Origin: Eupeodes corollae | Lineage: Eukaryota; Arthropoda; Insecta; Diptera; Syrphidae | Length of the DNA: 64,000 nt | Assembly: GCF_945859685.1 (NCBI RefSeq) | Contig: NC_079147.1 | Location: forward strand, 83,940,315-84,004,314 | Direction: 5' to 3' | Shown here: positions 57,845 through 64,000 of the stretch, piece by piece | How positions within the stretch are numbered: position 1 is the first letter of the stretch | Layout of the letters: each line of letters starts with the position of its first letter | The notes under the pieces: generated by a model | Database searches by the model: none | What the model was told of the DNA's origin: nothing | What the model saw: only the letters and a program-made list of their open reading frames with translations | Translations under genes and position numbers: made by a program

Positions 57845-58320
57845 CCGTTAAAATGGATGAGGCAAAGAATTTTACGACGATGTTCAAGTGACGTAATTAA
57901 TGATGTTAGATACCAATTGTTTTATAAGCCCTTCTGCTTTTTCAATACATCAGCCCAGAGATGTGGAGTTATACTCAAGCTTTGGCATGTATATGTTTTA
58001 TAGATTGTAGAGATAAAAGTCTTGCATTGTCTCAGATAACCTAGACAACTTGATGCACACCGTAGAATACCAATATGCTTATATAGAGATGTGGACGCAA
58101 GTGCAACGCATAGGGTTTTCAAGCTTTGTTGCCATTTTCCATCATTATAGAATGGTCGGAATGTAATAAGCTCATTATATTTTGTTGTTGCAGTTCTACA
58201 TCTGAAGAGGGATGTAAGTCCTTGCACGAATATGAAAACCTAAGATTGCTATCGTCAGAGAAACAGTTAATTGGATTAAAAGTTGCACAAAGGGGGTTTT
58301 CTATAAAATTCAGGAAGAGG
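57845..58320 (-). mobile_element. CR1/Jockey-like LINE, 3' part of a split copy
   Basis: Minus-strand frames give FLNFIENPLCATFNPINCFS, DDSNLRFSYSCKDLHPSSDV (FSDD catalytic pair), ILRCASSCLGYLRQCKTFI, HLWADVLKKQKGL and TSLEHRRKILCL. Each block matches the 50.6-51.9 kb element at the same place. The copy is cut at 58320 by an RTE-like LINE and its other half lies at 59,480-59,650. Confidence 0.8.
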
Positions 58321-59479
58321 GGAATGATGGTCAAGCTTCCAAAAAAAGAAGATCTTACAGAGTGTGAAAACTGGAGAAGGGTTTGCGTTCTACCTGGCGT
58401 TGCCAAAATAGTAGCAAAAGTCACACTAGAACGCATCAGATCACACCTTAAGGCCGCACTCGATGCCAAACAAGCAGGATTCCGCGCTGGATCCTCCTGT
58501 ATTGAGCACATCAACACCGTGCGGATCATTATTGGGCAGTGCATTGAATATGCAGCACCACTACACCTGCTGTTCATCAAGTTCGAGAAAGCCTTTGATA
58601 GCGTCAACATCGAGTATATCTGATTAGCTTTCCGGAGGAGAGGCATCCCAGAAAAAACTAATTGCTATTATGGAAGCCACATATGATAAATCCAAGTGTC
58701 ATGTTCTGCATGATTGCAGGTTGTCAGACGATTTTTAAATCCAAAGCGGAGTAAGACAGGGCTGTATTCTGTCACCAATATTGTTTTTGCCGGTGATGAG
58801 TAATGTACTACGCGCTGCTTTGTCAGGGAGTGACCGAATTGACTTTGACATCTTATTTAAAGTACTTGGATTACTTGCCTTGCACGATGTTTGCTTGCTC
58901 TCTCATAGAATCATGAATTCCAATAAAATGACAACAAAAATGGAGAGAGAAGCAGACATCGTGGGGGTGAAAATTAATTCCAGCAAAACAAAAATGATGA
59001 ACCTCAGACCCCAAACATCCTCTAAAAAAAAATGTCATCGAAACCGGTTAAGAAAGTGGAGAACTTTCAATATCTTGAAAGTATCGTCCCCATTGCAGGC
59101 AGAATCGAACAAGACGTAATCCGCCACATCAGCAAAGTAAAAGCGGCGTTCGGTATGATGTCGAAAATTCGGAGGGTTAACTCTATTAGCTTAAGAACAA
59201 AGCTACGATTATTTCGCACAAATGTCAAATCTTTACTTATTTATGGGTGCAGCACCAGGAAGTTTACTGCGGACATTATAAGGAAAGAATAGCTGGACGA
59301 CCGAAAAGCACATGGCGTAGGACAGTCGAGGTGGAATCACCGTCACTAGGCAATTGTTGGAGGGAGCTGAAACATATCTCCAAAACTACACACGATATCG
59401 TGTAGGCGTTGTAGAGGCGCTATGTCCATTAAGGAGTCCCCAACGGATTTAACAGGTCTGAGGACTTAAGTAAGTAATT
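58321..59479 (+). mobile_element. RTE-like LINE, 5'-truncated, inserted in a CR1-like LINE
   Basis: The plus strand gives LPKKEDLTECENWRRVCVLP, KIVAKVTLERIRSHL, KQAGFRAGSSCIEHINTVRI, LFIKFEKAFDSVNIEYI (first Asp now Glu-Lys-Ala context), GVRQGCILSPILFLPVMSNV, VENFQYLESIVPIAGRIEQD and GRPKSTWRRTVEVE at the end. The FADD-type block is lost (ALHDVCLLSH). The 3' end is TTAAGTAAGTAATT, a short AAGT repeat typical of RTE tails. It is flanked by AAGAGG at 58315-58320 and 59480-59485; joining the outer flanks restores an open frame of the host LINE. Confidence 0.85.
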
Positions 59480-59650
59480 AAGAGGCTAGGAGATAATACG
59501 GAGCCCTGTAGCACCCCAGTTTTTATAGTGTGGGTTTCAGGCTTAAATCCGTCCAAAAAAACGTATATTGAAAGAAAATTTCTAATCCAACCATGAAGTG
59601 ATTCGTCAATGCCTATAGTACGAATTTTCGTAAAGTGAGCAAGATTTCAC
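59480..59650 (-). mobile_element. CR1/Jockey-like LINE, 5' part of the split copy
   Basis: Minus-strand reading gives IDESLHGWIRNFLS, FLDGFKPETHTI and GVLQGSVLSPSL, matching IDESLLRWIRNYLS, VLDGFMSEIHKI and GVPQGSVLSPTL in the 51-kb copy. Together with 57,845-58,320 it makes one element. Confidence 0.8.
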
Positions 59651-62600
59651 ACTTTAGCAATCCTTGATTTGAAATCAAAATTAAGACGATTAGGACCCTA
59701 AGTGTCAGACATTCCAGTCGTATTTACGTTATTAAAAAATACGATTTCAGTGCCCTTTTGCTTTTGCAGATAACAACTTGGAAAATAAACTCTCAAAGAG
59801 GTTTGTTTGAATAAAATAAAGAATAATCTACAGCGGCTCTCAAAGCCAAAATTACACATGTCAAATATTATAAGATAAAACTCAAAAACAAAGATTTTAT
59901 TTAATCCTGCATAGTTAAAGTGATGGAAGTTTCCATGTGTTAACGAATAATTCGTTGACCAACTAATTTCAATTTTAAACTTTGAAAAAAGAACCCTAGC
60001 AATCAAAATGTACTTTCAATATAAACCAAAACAACATTTAAGACTATTCCTACACAAAATAAAGTCAGTTGAATTGGACATAAACATACTAAGGACTTGG
60101 TCGTTTTTTCTTTAAAATCAAATCCAAGAATACTTCAGAGTATGTTTTGCTTTTTTAAATGTAAATTGAAAAATATGGAAGAAAAACAAACGATATTTTT
60201 CTAGAAGAAAAATAAAAAATCCAAACAATTTTAAATGCATACAACTATGTACAACACTTCAACTTCAATACAGAGGTAGAAAGGACTCGACTCGACATAT
60301 ACCTACCTAGCTATACAAGAGAAAGAACAAACTCATGCATATGTTACCTGTCCGTGGCTGTCATGAATCTCCTACCATAAGCGCCTTTTCTTTTCGGACC
60401 AACGAAATGCAGTGCCAACCATCAGACCAGCACATCAGCACCATCAGCAGCAACGACAGCAGCGGTAGTAGCAGTTATAGCAGTCCCAAAATCAACAAAC
60501 ACGAGATTTTTTGTGAAAATAAGGATCACATCACTAGGCGTATCGTTTTCGCCGCTAATACTCATCTAAGCCGGCTGGAGAAGCAACCAAGACAGTCCGC
60601 CGTACTCCTCATCCTCATTTTCGTCCTTTTCACAATACCGCATCACACCACCATCATGATAGCTGATGCAGAGCGTGTTGTTGACTCGATGACCAGAAAA
60701 TCTAGAACGTTCACTCTTCAAATATAGTATAGGTAAGGCATAGGGATGATAAATCTACCTATTCCTTCTGAAAAAACGAGATAAGTCCTAGTCGTTATAT
60801 TCTGTTCTGCAGAAAAGTACAAGGAACGAAAAATAAAAAAATCCACGCGAAATTATTCAAGTTGCCAGCCAGGGATACGATATACCATCCTTCCTACATA
60901 CGTTAAAATATAGAGGTGCACACGTGGTTGTGTGTGTAAGTGTAGATATGTGCGTTCTGAAGTGCTCCTCTTCACATTCAGGCGGTGAGCGGTGATATGA
61001 TGGAATTGCAGACGTATGTTTTGACTGAATTCGTGCACCTTAGTCGTCAACTTGAAGTTTTCACTATGAAATCCAGGATATGCTCTCATCTTCTTAAACC
61101 AAAAAGAATACAAAAAACGGCGAATAAACAAACCGAAGGCATTCGAAAATAGAAAAGAACATAGGTACAACATCATCACACACACACACCAATACCACCG
61201 TCCCTCATAGCTCCTCAGATGCGAATTAGCTCATGGAGCAGTAGACAAAAATAAAAATAAAGGCATATACCTAGAGCTATACAAAACAAACCGAAAAACA
61301 AAAAAAAGGACCTCGTCCTGCAGGATTTAGATTATTATCATCAGAATGAAATCTTAAATCTGAATAAGTAGGAAAAATAGAAAATTAGTTTGCAAGACGA
61401 AAAACATTTTATGCGGCTCGGTTCGGCTGGTTCAAGGCAACTTCCATTCAAATTATTTCCACGTCATTAAATTGACCTATGAATGGACGTTCTATCTTCT
61501 ATACAGAACTCATATACAATGCATGGGTACAGTTTTTGGTGGGGAAAATGCACCACTTGTTCTGACAGTAGGTATGGTAATGGTTTGGTAAAGGTTTAAG
61601 AAGGCTACTGACGGCTGCTCAAATAAAAACAAAACCTTTAAAAAATAAAACCATCTTGAACACTGTTTTTTGGAAGTCTATTCGTCAAAAAAAAATATTC
61701 CGAAATCAACTTTTTGCTTCATCATTTTGACCTGAAACTAAAAAAACCTCTGAAGGGCTCCGTGAAAAAGCCCTCCAAGAAATAACTCCATGATAAATAG
61801 GAATGGGAATCTCTTTCAGAGGATTTAATTTATGCTATTAAGAGGACTATTTTTATTTTTATTTTCACGATAAAATCACTTCCTAACTTCAACTATGAAA
61901 TATATATCGCCGAATTTGGGAAGTGCAATAAGGGCAATTACTTAGAGTTGGCCTTATTTCACTATAACAGAGGTTAAATAAAGAACAATTGGTTTTATTT
62001 CACTTTCAGCGAAATGGTTTGAACACAGGAAGTAGGTCCTTAGCAAAATTTAAAGATATTAAACCCGATTTCCTCATTGTAAACACCATACTCCAAAACC
62101 TATAATGTAACCAAAACTGTAATGCTGGGTGATTAACCTTTGATTAAATAAGTTTATATTATTTCTTCTGATAATTTTGTGTTTTTTTCACTTTTTTTAA
62201 AAGTGTAATATGGCTAACTTTTGAAACGTGAAGACCCTTAGCTAAGGCTGAAAAACGCATTCAAAAAGTAATAAAATGATAAGACAATTCTTAAAGTTGA
62301 GGACCTATTTATATCCTTTTTGGGGACTAATTTCACTGTTTATGTTGAACTATTTCAGGCCCTTTTAGAATAATATTTCGTTTTCGAATAAGGTGGTTAT
62401 TTTCATAATTTCTTTTTGATTTAGTTAACTAAGGCCTTCTAAAAAAATATTTAGAATTCGATCGATTTAACATTGGAGATAATATTTATAGTCTTTTAAA
62501 TGCACAGGTTTAGGCCAACAAACACCAGGTTTCTACTCGAAATCTATATACAAAGCCAGTTTTATATCTCTATGAAAGAAATTCTTTCTCTGTACTCTTA
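59651..62600. other. Intergenic DNA, no supported gene
   Basis: AT-rich with a GC-richer patch at 60.3-60.7 kb holding CAGCA runs. A 130-codon plus-strand frame there (60335-60727), Ser-rich with one hydrophobic stretch, has no recognisable domain and is not called a gene. The rest of the stretch is featureless to the eye. Confidence 0.4.
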
Positions 62601-62614
62601 AAAAAATAAAATAA

Positions 62615-62886
62615 AATTAGGTGGCCCAACAGTTCATTAAGAACTAAGGCCTGACTTACAACACTCAACCATTGCAGTGTGCGAGTAATGATATCACAGA
62701 TGGAGGTGGCCTACAGTTTAAAGCCGAATTCGAACGCTTATTTTGAGGAAGCTCTTTTCATGACAAGAAATACTCTTGGAAGAATTGTCAATTCCTTGCA
62801 ATAGGCAGTACCATCCGTGAAAAATACTTTAGATAGCACAGGCAAGAATCGAACCAAAGACATCTGCCATGAGAGTCCAACGCACT
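62615..62886 (-). mobile_element. tRNA-derived SINE, copy 4
   Basis: Carries the family 3' end (TTAGGTGGCCCAACAGTTCA on the plus strand), body (TTTTCATGACAAGAAATACT) and the inner part of the tRNA head (GAATCGAACC, box B-like). The head is cut at CCAACGCAC, where a T run begins that is the tail of the next LINE. The A/T-rich tail (AAAATAAAATAAAA) precedes it. Confidence 0.75.
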
Positions 62887-63990
62887 TTTTTTTTAAATTA
62901 ATTTGTATTTATTTATTCTTAAAACTATCTTAAAACTAGACCAAAATTCATTAAGCTAGCCTAATTAACCATAACTTACAACTAACTTACTGGTCCCATA
63001 CGGACACTCTAAGCTAAACTATAACAGTTAATTCTAATGCTATTCGGTCCTAAGATCTATTTAACTTCAATTCAATTTTATTTATTTTTTTATTTTTTAG
63101 AAAATGAAAAAAAAAATAATATAAATATCCTTTTTCATTTTTACTTGAAAACTACTTACAATTAGGTCCCTTAAATAACCTAAATCTGTTACTTAGAACT
63201 AGAAATCTTACAAATCTAACTAACTATAAAACAATTATGCAATTATGCCAAGGTTTAAAATCCCATCCCGGCTACCCATTATCAAGTGCCGATTGAAGCC
63301 ACCTTAACTGGTTCTACTGCTTTAAGCTATCAGTTCAGTCCCGTTCGGACACAGTCGTACTGAACCGAAGGAGCTCTGCTCCGCCTTGTAACATGACGTC
63401 CCGATTTTACAGAATTCACCTCTCCAAGGTTAGTCGTCGTGGTAGATTAGCGGAACTGCCAATCTATCCTTTATCAGAACGCATCTGTCTAAAAAGAGGA
63501 ATGCGTTTGGTGGAATGAAGCCGCTCAATCGTATATATGTTGTCCGGCTGCAAATGCAGCTCCTCCTGGAGCATAGGGTAGCAACAAGATCCTTCCAACT
63601 ATCCCGATTCACCGCAACTGACTGGATGTGGCCACGATTGAATACCTTGAGTCCGAGTCTCCTTCAAAACTGATGACCTCCAAGTTGTCATTGGTCTTTA
63701 ATTACCCTGGGGATTCCATTGGACGGATTGTTTTGCTATATTGTCGTCCCGTTTCCTTAGTGAATGGCCTATTTTTGCATGATATCTACGTCCAATTTTT
63801 TCTGTCCGGTCCTATTCCACAGCTCAGCGTTAGAAATGGTTTGCGGCCACCGGATCTTCAGAGTAGAGCGCAGACAACGGTTAACGAAAGATTGTAGTAT
63901 GTTACAGAAGTATATAAAAGCACTGATTTGACGTTGGATTTAAGGAGTTTCAACTTGGTGTGTAGCGATATTTTGCTAGAGTTCTACACA
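62887..63990 (-). mobile_element. LINE 3' end with decayed ORF2 C-terminus
   Basis: Minus-strand frames from 63,890 give LQSFVNRCLRSTLKIRWPQT, ISNAELWNRTGQKKLDVDI and, after several stops, NRDSWKDLVATLCSRRS. This is the C-terminal end (I-x-x-CLR ... I-x-W-P-x-T-I-S-N-x-E-L-W) of LINE ORF2 proteins. From about 63,420 down to 62,890 an AT-rich stretch is taken as its 3' UTR, ending in a plus-strand T run (poly-A tail). The tail abuts the broken head of SINE copy 4, so the LINE probably inserted into the SINE. Confidence 0.6.
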
Positions 63991-64000
63991 GGAGAAAGGA

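Noticed and set aside
60335..60727. A 130-codon plus-strand open frame with a Ser-rich part and one hydrophobic segment
   Set aside because: No recognisable domain, no splice or promoter signals tied to it, and it lies over a CAGCA simple repeat that favours chance open frames.
1..64000. CRISPR arrays, rRNA, intact tRNA genes, operons
   Set aside because: None seen; the only tRNA-like sequences are the SINE heads, and regular direct repeats with unique spacers are absent.

Overview
This is a window of AT-rich animal nuclear DNA, almost certainly from a fly (Diptera) or a close insect relative. The evidence is a Pipsqueak-domain gene of the distal antenna (dan) family, the first coding exons of a DRC7/lobo orthologue, GT-AG introns, a TATA/Inr core promoter and a rich insect transposon fauna. 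Species cannot be named from sequence alone. One assembly gap of 200 N lies at 50436-50635.

Layout. 1-1800: relic of a Helitron-type PIF1 helicase, apparently interrupted by a hAT-like MITE. 2.4-3.4 kb: AT-rich interspersed repeat (family 1). 3.99-5.25 kb, minus: an unrecognised multi-exon gene with one apparent reading-frame break. 5.3-6.0 kb: cluster of short palindromes. 6.9-7.6 kb, plus: two exons of lobo/DRC7, the rest not found downstream. 8.3-14.9 kb: nested copies of two non-coding repeat families. 16-17.3 kb: tRNA-derived SINEs and a Tc1-type transposase relic. 19.4-32.5 kb, minus: the dan locus, with a TATA/Inr promoter at 32.5 kb, a 92-nt non-coding first exon, a 10.5-kb intron and one large coding exon. 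33-37 kb: GC-richer, simple-sequence-rich upstream DNA. 38.7-54.4 kb: transposon graveyard (I-type LINE RNase H, mariner, several LINEs, a family-1 repeat carrying a LINE). 54.5-57.6 and 59.7-62.6 kb: single-copy-looking intergenic DNA without a supported gene. 57.8-59.65 kb: CR1/Jockey-like LINE split by an RTE-like LINE. 62.6-64 kb: a SINE and another LINE 3' end.

The most interesting result is in dan. Its reading frame ends at a TAG (19895-19897), but the same frame then stays open for 140 more codons with coding-like composition and a strongly acidic sequence, then stops just before the very AT-rich 3' flank. This fits stop-codon readthrough, or a recent nonsense change or base error in a longer C-terminus. 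The second theme is stratigraphy: several insertions can be read exactly, with target-site duplications, including an RTE in a CR1 (6 bp), a SINE in a LINE (14 bp) and a truncated SINE (18 bp, one mismatch). I found no CRISPR, operon or other prokaryotic system, and nothing I would call a wholly new biological system.
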